A stretch of DNA of 64,000 nt from Luzula sylvatica. Taxonomy: Eukaryota > Streptophyta > Magnoliopsida > Poales > Juncaceae. The stretch spans positions 12,490,992 to 12,554,991 of the forward strand of contig OX326958.1 in the NCBI GenBank assembly GCA_946800325.1, read 5' to 3'. The number at the start of each line of letters is the position of its first letter. Position 1 is the first letter of the stretch. The translations under genes and the position numbers were made by a program. The notes beneath the pieces are model-generated. The model saw only the letters and a list, made by a program, of their open reading frames with translations, did no database searches and was not told the DNA's origin. Below are positions 34,921-46,417 of this stretch, piece after piece.

Positions 34921-36335
34921 ATTGAGAAAGATGTTGTTTAATTTAGACCTAGAGAGGGGGGTGAATAGTAAGTTCTAAGGCCCAATTTTCGCAGTAATGG
35001 AATACAATTACAATTTTGTGCGGAAGCGTAAATAAATTAGAGAAAGAAATACAATACAGAAACAAATAACCCGCGATATTTGTTTACGGAGTTCGGTAGG
35101 TGGTTGCTTTGTAGTTTTAACTCACCGGCTACTTGCTCAATCGACCGACTCGATTGATTGCAAGTACCTACGACTCCGGGGTTGCCTTGCGTCTTTTCGG
35201 CTTTCGATTGAATACCCAAATCAAGCAATTACAAGGTTTGCCTAGATCGATTTACACGCATCTATCGATCTATGCCGGGATTTACAATCTTTGCACTAGC
35301 CTATTACAATTATCTAATACGAACTAAACGTGATCGGTCACGCAAGTTGGGAATCATATTGTATGGAATGAAGAGGGATCTAATAATCTCTAAGAATGTT
35401 CAGAAGATTAAGCTCAAGGTGTAAAGCTAGGATTTCCTCTTTTGATTGGAAAATATAATTATTGAAGTGAGGAGAGAGAATGAGGGAAGGGTTCTATTTA
35501 TAGAACACATAGACCCTTCCCTTATCTTGCTTTTTTCTGCACGGTCCGTTACAACGGACACGATATCCGTTATAACGGACACATAAGTCAAACTAGCCGT
35601 TACAGCCAATATATTCGTATTTTTCATAGTCCGTTACAACAAAAATAAAGTCCGTTATAACGGAGTTCATGAATTAAGAGTACGTTGTAACTAACTACAC
35701 AGTCCGTTACAACGGAAGTTCAACTGTGACCTCATTTCAGGTTTGTTCTATATATCCGTCATAACGAAGACAACTCCGTTACAACGATATATGTTTGTCC
35801 GTTACAACGGATTGGTTATTCCGTTACAACAGACATGAAGTAATATTTGGTATACTGAAGTGAGTTCGATCCGTTGTAACGGACATAGATCTGTGACTTT
35901 TCTTCATGCTAGCATTAATTAGCGTTGTAACGGTGATACTTACGTTACAACGCTGGGTAGGTGTTCGTTACAACGGACTGGTGACACTACTAGAAAACGG
36001 TTTTTCAGTTGCGGTGCAAACTTATCAGCGGAGGTACCCCCACCGATAAATCTTTCACCGGCGGTACCGCCCCTGAAAAATAAAACCCCCGCTGAAAGTT
36101 AGTTTTTACCGGCGGTACCGCCACTGAATATGTTCACCTTCGCTAAAACTAGGTTTCACCGGCGGTGAGATATTATACCGCCGGTGAAAACGTCACAGTT
36201 TCACAGGCGGTGAGCAACTATACCGCCGGTGAAAGTAGCTTTATAACCCAATTCGTCGCTACATTCTTCATCTTTTAAATCCAACCCTAGCCTCTTCTCT
36301 TCTTCCCGCGATTTCTTCTCCATATCTGTTCGACG

Positions 36336-36443
36336 TCACCCTCTTCTCCAGATCTCGACGCCACCCTCTTCTCCAGATCTCGACGCCACCCTCTTCTCCA
36401 GATCTCGACGCCACCCTCTTCTCCAGATCTCGACGCCACCCTC
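36336..36443. repeat. 25-bp tandem repeat inside the CACTA element
   Basis: Four units of CCACCCTCTTCTCCAGATCTCGACG (36336-36360, 36361-36385, 36386-36410, 36411-36435) plus a partial fifth. The 25-bp period is not a multiple of three, so it is not selected as coding sequence. Confidence 0.9.
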
Positions 36444-36482
36444 CGAGCCCTTCTTCAAACTGGTTCTTCAAGTCCTTCTACA

Positions 36483-36790
36483 ATGGCGATTCGGACTTTC
36501 TTCCCTCTCCTCCTTCTCATCCCTCTCATCTACTTAGGTTCGAACCGCCATAACTTCCAGTCCTTTGCAATTGCAATTAGTTGTCGCCAATTTACTGATA
36601 TATTGTTCCTTTTGTGCTCTGCAGTTTCGATTTTACTTGTTCTTTTTGTGCTCTGCAGTTTCGATTTTACATCAAAGCTGGAATCTCGACGAAAAATCGA
36701 AGAAATTGAGCCCTAAGAAGCTAGATCATCTTGTACTCAGTGAAGCTGCTGGTCAGGGCCTCCCCAATCGTCATCAGTGCCAAGGTTTTG
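36483..36790 (+). pseudogene. Possible captured first exon in the CACTA interior
   Basis: A pyrimidine-rich leader is followed by MAIRTFFPLLLLIPLIYLG, which looks like a secretory signal peptide, and then AG|GTTCG, a plausible donor site (about 36537). Downstream a 38-bp segment with TTTTGTGCTCTGCAGTTTCG is duplicated (36611 and 36647). Together this suggests a captured gene start, but no downstream domain is recognisable and I cannot name the source. Confidence 0.3.
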
Positions 36791-37386
36791 TGGATTTTCT
36801 TTTCTTGTAGTTTTTGCGAATTACGCAATTTACTCGGTGAAGCTGCTGGTCAGGTCTTAATGCGATAAATAAGATAGACTCATCAAGTAAACATACGAAG
36901 TCAGGAGATACAACTTTCTTTGTGACTGTTTTGACAATTTACAAATCAGACCCTGCAAATGAGAACATTTCAAATATAGTCACAATTGGAGATATTTCGT
37001 ACAATAAGGCTGATCGATCCTTGGCAAATTTAAATGCTTATATCAATTTCATTCAGGTATTTAAACAAATTCAGTTCACGACCATTTGTTCGATACTTTA
37101 CAAATAATTGACCAAAATACCCTCTTTATTTTATTTGACTTGTTTTCTTACTTGTAGATATATAGCAGTGGTAGATAATATTAACGAAATATTTCAAAAA
37201 TACCCATATTTTCACGTCGCTCTTACATGGGGGCTTCGAGAATGCTTGGTGATCAGTGACGACGTTAATGTTTGTTCGATTCTTAGTGGTGGTGGAATAA
37301 TTTCAGTGGTTCACTGCCGAGAAGGGTATTATTAGGGTTGGTATTCAAAAATGACAATTTTGCAATTTTGTCCCTCTAAATAGTCA

Positions 37387-37387
<1 letters not shown>

Positions 37388-37454
<67 letters not shown>

Positions 37455-37469
37455 CTCTCTCTCTCATTG
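37388..37469. repeat. CT microsatellite inside the CACTA element
   Basis: A CT run of about 65 bp, then CATTCTCTCTCTCTC. The rest of the CACTA interior, including a roughly 45-bp tandem block at about 37808-37960 (TGTTTGTAGATGGATTTTCAGGG), is non-coding as far as I can see. Confidence 0.9.
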
Positions 37470-39329
37470 TAAAATTCTGGAAGTTTACATTTTTTTTTCA
37501 GGGACTAAAGTGAAAATTACGAGAGCAAGGATAAGCCCCGACCAACAAATGCTTTGGTACGATTTCCTTCACATACTTCGATTCAATCATATTATTTTTT
37601 TTTGTATGAGGGGCTAAAATGTAATTAATTATTTGTTTGTTGATGGGTTTGAAGATGCTTTGAACCGGTACAGAGAAATCGTACAACATCTTCGCCTCGC
37701 AGGTTTAGTTATTTTATTAATTCATTTCTAAATATTTAAAAAGTGAAAACGTTAATTTTACATTTTCGTATATGAAGATGCTTATCGGGTCTAATTTCGT
37801 TTGTAGATGTTTGTAGATGGATTTTCAGGGCTTTTTATTAATTCATTTCTAAATGTTTGTAGATGGATTTTCAGGGCTTTTTATTAATTCATTTCTAAAT
37901 GTTTAGTTATTTTATTAATTCATTTCTAAATGTTTGTAGATGGATTTTCAGGGCTTTTTAGTCGAAAATCTGGACGCCACCTCGACGCCTAGTCACCCAC
38001 TTTTTGACAGCCACGCCTAGTCGCACACTTTTTCGTATATGAAGATGCTTATCGAGTCTAATTTTGTTTGGATGCCGAACCCAATTCTGTTGGGATCATA
38101 TATGAAGATGATTGGTTGGTGGACGAGGCGCACCAGAAAGTGACTAAAGCGGGCTCGAATTAACATTTAGTTATTTTATTAACTCATTTTTAAATATTTA
38201 AGAAGTCAAAACGTTAATTTTACATTTTTTTCAGGGACTAAAGTGGAAATTCGTGCCGGAGAGGATGGAGATTATGTGCCGCTAGGGTTACGAGAGTGGA
38301 TGTAGTGGAGAGGATGGAATTATTTGCCGCTAGGGTTACGAGAGGGTGGAGCGCTAGGGTTACGAGAGAATGGAGAGCAATTAAGTTATGTGTTTATAAT
38401 TGTGTTTAAAATATTTGTATGATTTACAAAAAATATTGTTGATTATGTATGATTTAGATAGTATTATTGTGGATTATATTTGTGTTATTACGATTTAGGT
38501 TATTTGATTATGTTTTATGATTATTCTAAATTCATCAAATATTTTTAATTTAATTTTAGAAAATTTATCGAATAATTTAAAAAAAATGAAAAAAAAAGTT
38601 TTAGTGGGGGTACCGCCGGTGAAGGAAAAAACCGCCGGTGAAAATATTATCCTACTTCACTTTTTCAGTGGCGGGAATTTTACCGCCGGTAAAAAAAACA
38701 GACACCGCCGGTGAAAGTTTTCAGCGGCGGTACCGCCGGTGAAACTTATTTTCAGCAGCCGGATATCAGCGGCGGTTAACCGCCGCTGATAGTATCAGCG
38801 GCGGTTTTTTGACTTTCAACGGCGGTATCATACCGCCGGTGAAAATGTCGTTTCTAGTAGTGTGAATCCGTTGTAACGGACTATACTGTGTTTGTCATTC
38901 TTGAAGAGGACGAGAAGGTCCGTTACAACGGACACTGATGGTCCGTTACAACGGACATATAATCTGTCAGCCTTATTTGTTATTTCATCATTTTGATGGA
39001 TTTCGAATATATTTCTTTGATTAATTTTGAGCTTAATAATTTCATAAACAAGTTTAGGGATACCTATAAGTTGGTTTGGTGATTTGTATGATTTCCCAAC
39101 TTGCGGAATCTTCAACTTGATCTTCGATGTCTTGATTCTTTATCGCCTTTGATATTCCTTGTGCGTCTTGCTTCATCTTTTGATCCTTTTGCGAGATTTG
39201 TCTTCTATCTCTATAATTGTCACTTACGCAAATTGATTAGTAGTATCGACATTATTTTGAGATAATCAAACCCTAGGAAATTTGAACCCACAAAAGACGG
39301 CGGAATTTTCCTCGCGCATCATGCTAGTT

Positions 39330-39850
39330 AATTCTAATTTTACAAATTTGAAAAATAAATCATTTGCTCATATTAATTGACCGTTTAACATGTGTTAAAT
39401 GGGTGGTCCTATAATATTTTTACAATTTCACAATAGACCGTTTTACAGGTATTAAATTCATAATAAATCTACAAATTAGATTTTCATTTTTTTTTTAAAT
39501 TTACTCAATAAATAATAATCATAAAAAGTAACAAAAATAAAAATAATTTCTGAAAAAATTGGGAAAATGCAAATGAAATTATTTTGTGTTTAGCACTGTT
39601 CACGCCAACCATTTAGCACGTGTTAAATTTATGATAACTAATAAATAAAATTTTGATTTTTGTAAACTCTCTCAATAAACAAAAAATAATTTGAAAAAAA
39701 AGTCAGAAAAATACAAATTTAGTTTTTATAGAAACAGAAAAAATAAATACGATTAACTACATTTAAAATAAAACAATAAAAAATATACGTATAAGCATTT
39801 AATGAATTAACTATCTAATGCCGGCACATCAATACGTTGAGTGGATATTT
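39330..39850. other. AT-rich intron remainder of the pseudogene
   Basis: No element or coding motif recognised. Confidence 0.4.
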
Positions 39851-40149
39851 AAGAGAACAACTACAAATTTTCAAATAAAAATTAGTATTCAGTTTTGGAG
39901 ATAATAAAAGGATCGATTACCAAAACAACAAATTAGAAGAATCGCGAATATGATCTAGCTTATTTTTTGTTGGTTCTTCATGATATTTACTCTATTCTTC
40001 TTATTTTTTGGTCCTGCTTTTATATCGAGTCAAGAGAAAATTTCTCGAACTAATTCTGTACAAAATTGGAGAGATTTGTTATGGTATATAGTGCTAAAAT
40101 TTAATTCATTGCATTTATTCTATGGATTTAATACATCATGCAAATCAAT

Positions 40150-40835
40150 TTATTTCAAAATCACGGATATTAGGATTGATATAAGAATATTATAAAATAG
40201 GTATAATTTTAAACATTGGGATTTTTTATGGCTCATTTACGATTTTTTATGGCTCATTTACGTTTCTGCTTCGTTCATCGTCCGATATTTTCATTTACGC
40301 TCTCTTTCTTTCCTCATTCACGCTCGCTCATCTAAGAAGAAGAGAAAAACGGCGATGCTGCTCGCGACAAAACCCTAGGAGACGCGAGCCACTGGCGAGG
40401 ATACGCGAGCGAAACCCAAGCGGGTCGAAATGGTCGTGACGGAGACGTGAGATGCTGACGATGATGACACGAGACGATTTTCTTCCTCGGTTTCATATTT
40501 CTTAGTGTATCCGAGATGATTTGGTTTTTTTTGCTTAGATTTGTAGTTCTTCTTCGTATTTTTTTCATTGCCGTAACATAAACTTTGCATAGATTGAGAT
40601 GTTGTTTTCTTCGCTGATTTCAGCTCGACAGTCACTAATTTATCCATGCTAATCCCTCAAATCAAACATGCTCTAAGAAAACTATTCTCCGTTTCTCTCT
40701 CCTCTCCTCCTCATTTCTCCTAGAAACGTTTGAGAGAAGCGAGATAGAATCGAAGGGCGATGCAAAAATGAGAGCAAGCAAGAAGGACTAGCTCTGCCAA
40801 GAGGTTTTCTCTCGCTCAGAGCGAAAGAAAACCGG
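40150..40835. other. Stretch without assigned gene
   Basis: A tandem GGCTCATTTACG duplication lies near 40230-40262. Overlapping minus-strand open frames at 40332-40647 lack recognisable motifs. Confidence 0.4.
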
Positions 40836-41010
40836 CATCATTCATACTTTTGAAATAAATCATGTTATTTAATTAAATTCAGGACTAGCTCTGCAAATAA
40901 ATCATGTTATTTCGGCACTAGCTCTGCAAATAAATCATGTTATTTAATTAAATTCAGGACTAGCTCTGCAAATAAGTTTCGAAATAATCATACTTTTGAA
41001 GATTGGAGGC
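40836..41010. repeat. Short tandem repeat AAATAAATCATGTTATTT...AGGACTAGCTCTGC
   Basis: About three units of a 40-60-bp repeat with the core GGACTAGCTCTGCAAATAA. It lies immediately left of the duplicated copia segment. Confidence 0.7.
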
Positions 41011-42539
41011 AATCATGTTAAATAACATAAACTTTGCGTACCAGTTTTCGAACGAACCTCAATTCGTTGGAACGAAGTGCCCCCTGGTTTGTAGAATGTT
41101 GTTTTTGTTTTTGCGATAACTTTGGCAACGAAATTCGAAATTTTAAGTTCTTTATATCGATAAAATCGGCATCATTCATACTTTCATATAAAATTATTAT
41201 TAAATGTTAATGATCAAAAAATCTTGTGATAGTGATATAATACGATTATGTCACGAATTCAAACATGAAAGGCATGATCCCTCTTAATACTTAAGTCATG
41301 GAAATGTCTTCCATATTCACAACCACTATGATCGGTACTACGTCTCACATGGGTTTAGGCCAAAGCCGACATGTGTTATTGTAGCTATTGAAGGGGTGGC
41401 AAGCGTTAAGTAAGTACCAATGAGGGTTGAGGCCAAAACCGACTTGTTAGTAGTTTATTTGAACGATACATTGAGTATGGTTGTGACTTAACCATCCAAG
41501 CCAATACGATTGGAGTTCGGGGGCATAGATAGGATGCACACATGGAATTAGGATTGTATGAGATACGATTTGATACCGAAATCCTATAAAGGTTCAAGAG
41601 TCGCATTAGATGCGATTTGATATAATCCTACCTAAATATCGAGATCCCCCCAGTCTGCCAAAGCAACTTGTGGGAGGATCGTGATATATGGGTCTTGAGT
41701 GTTATGGACTTGGAATCCCGTATCGGTATGAGGGTTACCGGTTCGATAAAAATAACATATTTATTTATTCATCATGTAAGCATATAGATTATGTATGCAC
41801 GGTTAGAAGCTTAATCTTCATTTATCCATTGAGAGTCATGTTTTCTAGCAACAGCAAAATATATCGATAAGATCGATATAATAGATAGCTAATGAGCCGA
41901 AATTACTATAATTAACCATGAAAGTTAAGAATTGTTCTTACACTTAAAGGGACGTGTTGGACACGGAGATGCTAGATTCGGGGCTCGAAACTTTGACTTT
42001 AGAGAAAGCCGGTTCGATAAACTTAAGAAGGAATCAAACGAAATTACGTGCCTTGTGGTGGCATGTATAGACGCAAATTTTCAAAATTATTTTGAGAATT
42101 CGGATGCATATGAAAGTAAATCGCAACGCTCAAGAAATTGTTTCAAGAGCTAGAGCGTGTTGAATAGTTCAATACGGCTCAAGGAGTTGGTTAATTTTAA
42201 GACGCCTTGCAGGTCTTTGATTAACACTCACGTGTTGATGGTACGAGATTTGATCTTCGCGACCGAATATCATATGCATTCGATAGATAAGTCGATCCCG
42301 AAATTGCATGAGATGCAATATAAAATCGAATCGGAGATGCTTAGAGCATCCGGGGAATCCAAGGCATGAGACGCGTGGATGTCCTTGTTATTCCAAGGTG
42401 GGATAGAAAGAAATAAAGGTCTAAGGGTATTTTGGGAAAATATTTTCCAAACAGAAAGTTCGGGCAAGGATCGGAGTTGTCCAAACTAAAGACTCAAAGA
42501 AAGGTAAAATCTGAGGAGGATTAAACCTAGAAGTTGATT

Positions 42540-42905
42540 GCTTCATTTGGCATTGTCGTCTTGACCATATAAACGAGAATCGCGTATCTAGATTCCCTGA
42601 GATGAATTACTAGACTTATTCGAATTAGATTTGATTGATTAACGTGATACTTATTTATTAGGTAAGACGACAAAATGCATCATTCTCCAAAGGTTGGAGA
42701 AAGATCCAACGAATTATTGAAAATTACATTTAGATGTAAATGATCTGATAAGTTCCGAGGCAAGAGGAGACTATTGACATTTTGTTACGTTTACGGACGA
42801 TTATAGTAGATACGGTAATATCTATTTAAGACGTTCCGAAGCGGAGAGTTTTGAAAGGTTCAAAGAGTTTCAAAAACGAAATACAAAATCGACTAGGCAA
42901 GAAAA
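42540..42905 (+). pseudogene. Copia pre-integrase and integrase core remnant, copy 1
   Basis: Contains a decayed pre-integrase motif (WHCRLDHINENRVSRF), YLLGKTTK, and an integrase core stretch VTFTDDYSRYGNIYLRRS followed by FERFKEFQK (about 42779-42890). A TAA before DTYLLGK is shared with the sister element near 13148. The second copy is at about 55025-55390. Confidence 0.75.
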
Positions 42906-43559
42906 TCAAAGTCCTTCGATAGGATCGAGGATGCGAGTATTTGACCAAAGCCCTTCGATAGGATCGAAAAGGCAAGTATTTGAGTCATGGGTTTGATGAT
43001 CATTTAAAACAACTGTGGAATTGTTTCACAATTATCTTCACCCGGAACATTGTGATGTTTTCGAGAGGAGGAATTGAACGCATGTTGGACATGGTTCGAC
43101 AAAATGATAAGTCAAATGGATCTCCCAAATTTTTTTTGGTGATATCCCCTTGAGACCACGGGACTAATGAATGGTTGCATATAAGATATGGACCATAAAC
43201 CTTCTAATCGGTACAAAAGACGCCATATGAGATATGGATCGGAATGGTTCCGAAGTTGTCATTTGTGAAGATTTGAGGATGTGAGTATATTTCGAAATAT
43301 GTTTCAGATAAACTCTATCCCAAGTCTGAGATTTGTTCATCATATATCCCTAAGTAAACTAAAGGATGTTAGTTATAACATCCCGACGAAAATGAGGTTT
43401 TCGTAGCTCGAAGAGAATACCTTCTTGGAGGAGGACTGGATACCTTCTGAGGTTTTCGTAGCTAATGATGATATATCGAAATCATTCATGATGATTCGAT
43501 ATCCTACAAGGAGGCTATGAGAAAATCGGTTCCACATGGCATGGTGCCATGAAATCTGA

Positions 43560-44220
43560 GATTCAATCTGTGCAAGTTATCAAGGTTGGAACTTGATTTC
43601 ATCACTTTCCGGGTTAGACCCGTAAAATGTGAATTGGTTTTCAAAGTGAAAACCGACATGGACAGGAATTTGCATATATGCAAATCGAGGCTAATAGCGA
43701 AGAGTTTCAAGCAATTCATAGTTAGACTATGAAGAAACATTTTCGCATGTTACCATGCTTTCATACTCTCAAAATTATGCTTTCCATGGTCGCGTATTAT
43801 GACTATGTGATATGAAATAATGAATGTCAAAACCGAAGTGCTTAACAAAAATTTTATGAAAGGATGTGTACTTGACACAACCTTACAATTTTGTCGATTC
43901 ATAAGAATCGGAAATAGGATATGCACGCTTTAACTATCCATATGATGGATTAGAGAAAGCTTCTCGGAATTGGAATATTTATTTTGACAAGGCTATAAAT
44001 TTGTATCACATTGTCGAAACGAATGAAAAGTTTGTGTACACATGAATGTTTGTGAGAGCCGCATTATATTTCTTGTGTTATATGTGGACGATATCTGAAT
44101 CGTAGGAAACAACATTCCGATGTTTACGGAAGTCAAGAAGTACTTGCGTACTTGCTTCACTATGAAGGATTTAGGCGAGACCACTTATGAATTAAGCGTG
44201 ACGATCTACTGGATAGATCT
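43560..44220 (+). pseudogene. Copia reverse transcriptase remnant, copy 1
   Basis: VKTDMDRNLHICKSRLIAKS lies near 43640 and LYVDDI at about 44078-44095 (catalytic Asp pair at 44087-44092), followed directly by a stop and then NNIPMFTEVKKYL and FTMKDLGET. Compared with copy 2, about 215 bp just before this region (equivalent to about 55935-56150) are deleted. Confidence 0.78.
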
Positions 44221-44530
44221 AAGAAGTTTCTCAGTCTAGATCAGGGACATATATCGACATATTGTTGAAAATTGTTTTCAACATATAACTCCTTGGAGGA
44301 GTTCTCTCCCAATGTCGAACGGCATAAAATTTTCTAAGGCTAGATGTGTGACATCAAGCAAAGGAGAAACTTATCATAAATATGATTCTCTACATTTTTG
44401 ATGTTGAAATTTATCGTGTATGCCATGATATATATGTGGTCATATGTACGCATGAAGCGTCTAATTTTGTTATCAATAAAATCCAGGGGAAACACATGAG
44501 TTTGAATGTAATATGATTACATGAGTCTAA

Positions 44531-44533
<3 letters not shown>

Positions 44534-44609
<76 letters not shown>
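44534..44609. repeat. TG microsatellite, copy 1
   Basis: A GT run of about 76 bp; the duplicate in the second copy (57222-57319) is about 98 bp, so the tract changed length after duplication. Confidence 0.95.
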
Positions 44610-44612
<3 letters not shown>

Positions 44613-44766
44613 GGTTATACACAATGTATGCATAATAGTTATGCATACCTTACCCCATCGGAATTCGCTTTGAAAGCGATAAAGACTGCCCTTGAATACT
44701 TTGAGAAAGAATTCAGTATTTTATTTTATCTATAATGGTGTGGAGGACGGGTTAGTTATAAAGAGT

Positions 44767-45853
44767 TGATGCACGGTCTTTTGGCGTGTTTTAATATGTC
44801 TTTGTAAAAACCCCGAACAATCAACAAAATTTGTAATATATGTTTGTACAGTGGCAAATGTATAGATTCGTTCCACGGGGAGCAATTGCGTCAAAGATTT
44901 AATCAAAACTAGACAAAAATTAACAAGAATGAATCACAGGAAATAGTCCGTTATAACGGAAAGAGAGTCCGTTACAACGGAGATTAGGGCAATTGTTAAC
45001 GCAAGGATTGATATGAAGGTCAGTTACAACGGAGGTAATTTCGTTACAACGAAAGTGGTAGTCCGTTGTAACGGAAACAAGTAGCGTTATAACGGATTGG
45101 TTGATCCGTTACAACGAACTAGTATGTCCGTTACAACGCACTAGTATGAGTGCTACTAAATGCTTTTCCTCACTGGTCCGTTATAACGGAATTAAGGTGT
45201 GTTACAACGGAGTACCAATAGACTGAAAGTCAGGTACAAACCGAAAGGTCCGTTGTAACGCAATTTATGTCCGTTATAACGGAACTTGTTCTGGATTTCG
45301 AAGATGTAATTTGAATTGAGGATTGAATTAAGGGTTTGTTTTGAGATTCAAATTGAAAAGTAATTAAACTAAGTAAAAGGAATTAAGATCACACAAACAA
45401 ACAAAGAAGATTTCGAAGGCAAAGATTCATTAAACCACAAATTCTTTACACAAATCCAATTCAATTAAAACTACAAGAATTACAAGAAAGGAAAGAAAAC
45501 ACCTAGAGAGATGAAGTGAGCTTCGAGTCTCGTCTTGGATGCCTTCCTCGTTGCCTTGAGATGCTAGTGAGCTGGACTCCTCGCACAACTCGTTCCTTTT
45601 GTACCAATCCACTCGCCAATCGAAGTGAGCTCCGTACCGGTTGAGTGAACTTTGAGATTTGCAAAGGATTAATTGGAAGGAAGCTCCCGATCAAGTTAGA
45701 GTAAGCTCGATTCCTTGCTCGATCTTCGTCGAAGTGTAGACCAATTCACCGAATGAAGTGAGCTTCTATTCGGTGATCGATCTTAGAGAATTATCGTTCG
45801 ATTTGCAATTCTTGTGTGTTCTTGAAAGTTTCTTGGACTTGTTTAGAGAGGGA

Positions 45854-45939
<86 letters not shown>

Positions 45940-46403
45940 AAAAAGGGTAAAAAAGCGTCCCAAACTCGTGGCCCTTTTGGTCCCAATTATAGTACTCATG
46001 GAGTCTTCTTATTGGCCACGAGTTGGTGGAGAGGATTGAGGTTAATGAGGTAATTTCCACCAAAGGTAGGTGGGAAGGATAAGGGCTAAGGATTGAGTGG
46101 TTTTCGTGTAGACTTTTTGGTAAGTTTGTATCATGATAATTGTTTGCCTCCCGTCTCATGCATGTACCGAATTGATCGGTATAATATATCGTTTTCACTC
46201 CTCTTGACGTGTTGGAGACAACTACACTCTCCAAATTCCCAGAAATTCCTTCTAATTCCTGTGATTAAACAATAAAATACACTTAGTGAAGAAATATTCA
46301 TGTTATCTCAAATATGATTAATAACGAATATATAATTGTTCTTCACAAGGGCTAAAATCCCCAAATTAAGCATTAAATTTGTATCTTTTTTTCCTCACAT
46401 CAA
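44767..46403 (-). repeat. 3' LTR of the Athila-like element
   Basis: Minus-strand LTR starting TGATGTGAGG and ending GTGCATCA (1637 bp). The base next to it on the left is the TSD AGAGT (44762-44766), whose partner is at 59107-59111. A cluster of GTCCGT-TATA/TACA/TGTA-ACGGAC palindromes spans 44946-45285. A GA microsatellite lies at about 45859-45938. The length fits Athila-lineage LTRs. Confidence 0.9.
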
Positions 46404-46404
46404 A

Positions 46405-46417
46405 TACCCCCACACTT
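46405..46417 (-). other. Polypurine tract of the Athila-like element
   Basis: Minus-strand AAGTGTGGGGGTATT directly precedes the LTR start TGATGTG. This G-rich tract form is typical of plant Ty3/Gypsy elements. Confidence 0.75.

Larger units (their letters stand above)
35985..38862. mobile_element. Non-autonomous CACTA (En/Spm) transposon
   Basis: It starts CACTACTAGAAAACGGTTTT and ends GTCGTTTCTAGTAGTG, flanked by TGA at 35982-35984 and 38863-38865, the 3-bp duplication expected for this superfamily. Subterminal motifs ACCGCCGGTGAAA occur many times in both orientations within about 250 bp of each end. Length 2878 bp, with no TNP1/TNP2-type transposase recognised, so it depends on a partner. 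The interior contains a host-gene-like segment (36250-36800). Confidence 0.92.
34938..39285 (+). mobile_element. LTR-like element carrying TNCA-core GTCCGT palindromes (split by CACTA)
   Basis: After removal of the CACTA element, about 1.5 kb remain. The left part starts near TTTAGACCTAGAGAGGGGGG-TGAATAG, a phrase common at the start of plant copia-type (SIRE/Maximus-like) LTRs. The array 35544-35975 and its continuation 38866-38960 contain more than ten GTCCGT-TACA/TATA/TGTA-ACGGAC palindromes. No coding region is visible, so a solo LTR is likely. Exact ends and target duplication were not resolved. A Helitron-like GCGGAATTTTCCTCGCG...CTAG sequence follows at 39297-39328. Confidence 0.5.
32611..39981 (-). 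pseudogene. Defensin-like pseudogene, inverted copy with a 7.1-kb invaded intron
   Basis: Exon 1 lies at 39921-39981 on the minus strand: 61 nt, the same length as exon 1 at 29278, beginning MKNQQKIS and then an in-frame TAG. It ends TTTTG|GTAATC. Exon 2 lies at 32611-32803: it follows CAG and starts GTACTATGG like the intact copy. It carries a stop at its fifth codon or so and many more later, and has lost most cysteines. The intron (32804-39920) has grown from about 285 nt to about 7.1 kb, mainly through the LTR-like element at 34.9-39.3 kb and the CACTA element in it. Promoter-side homology runs to about 40150. Confidence 0.75.

Noticed and set aside
35544..35975. CRISPR-like array of GTCCGTTACAACGGAC units
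   Set aside because: Units are themselves palindromes with irregular spacing, imperfect copies and a plant LTR context; no cas genes.
45758..46234. Arg-Glu and Ser-Leu repeat open frames in the Athila LTR
   Set aside because: Translation of the GA microsatellite inside an LTR; the same happens at 58499-58863.
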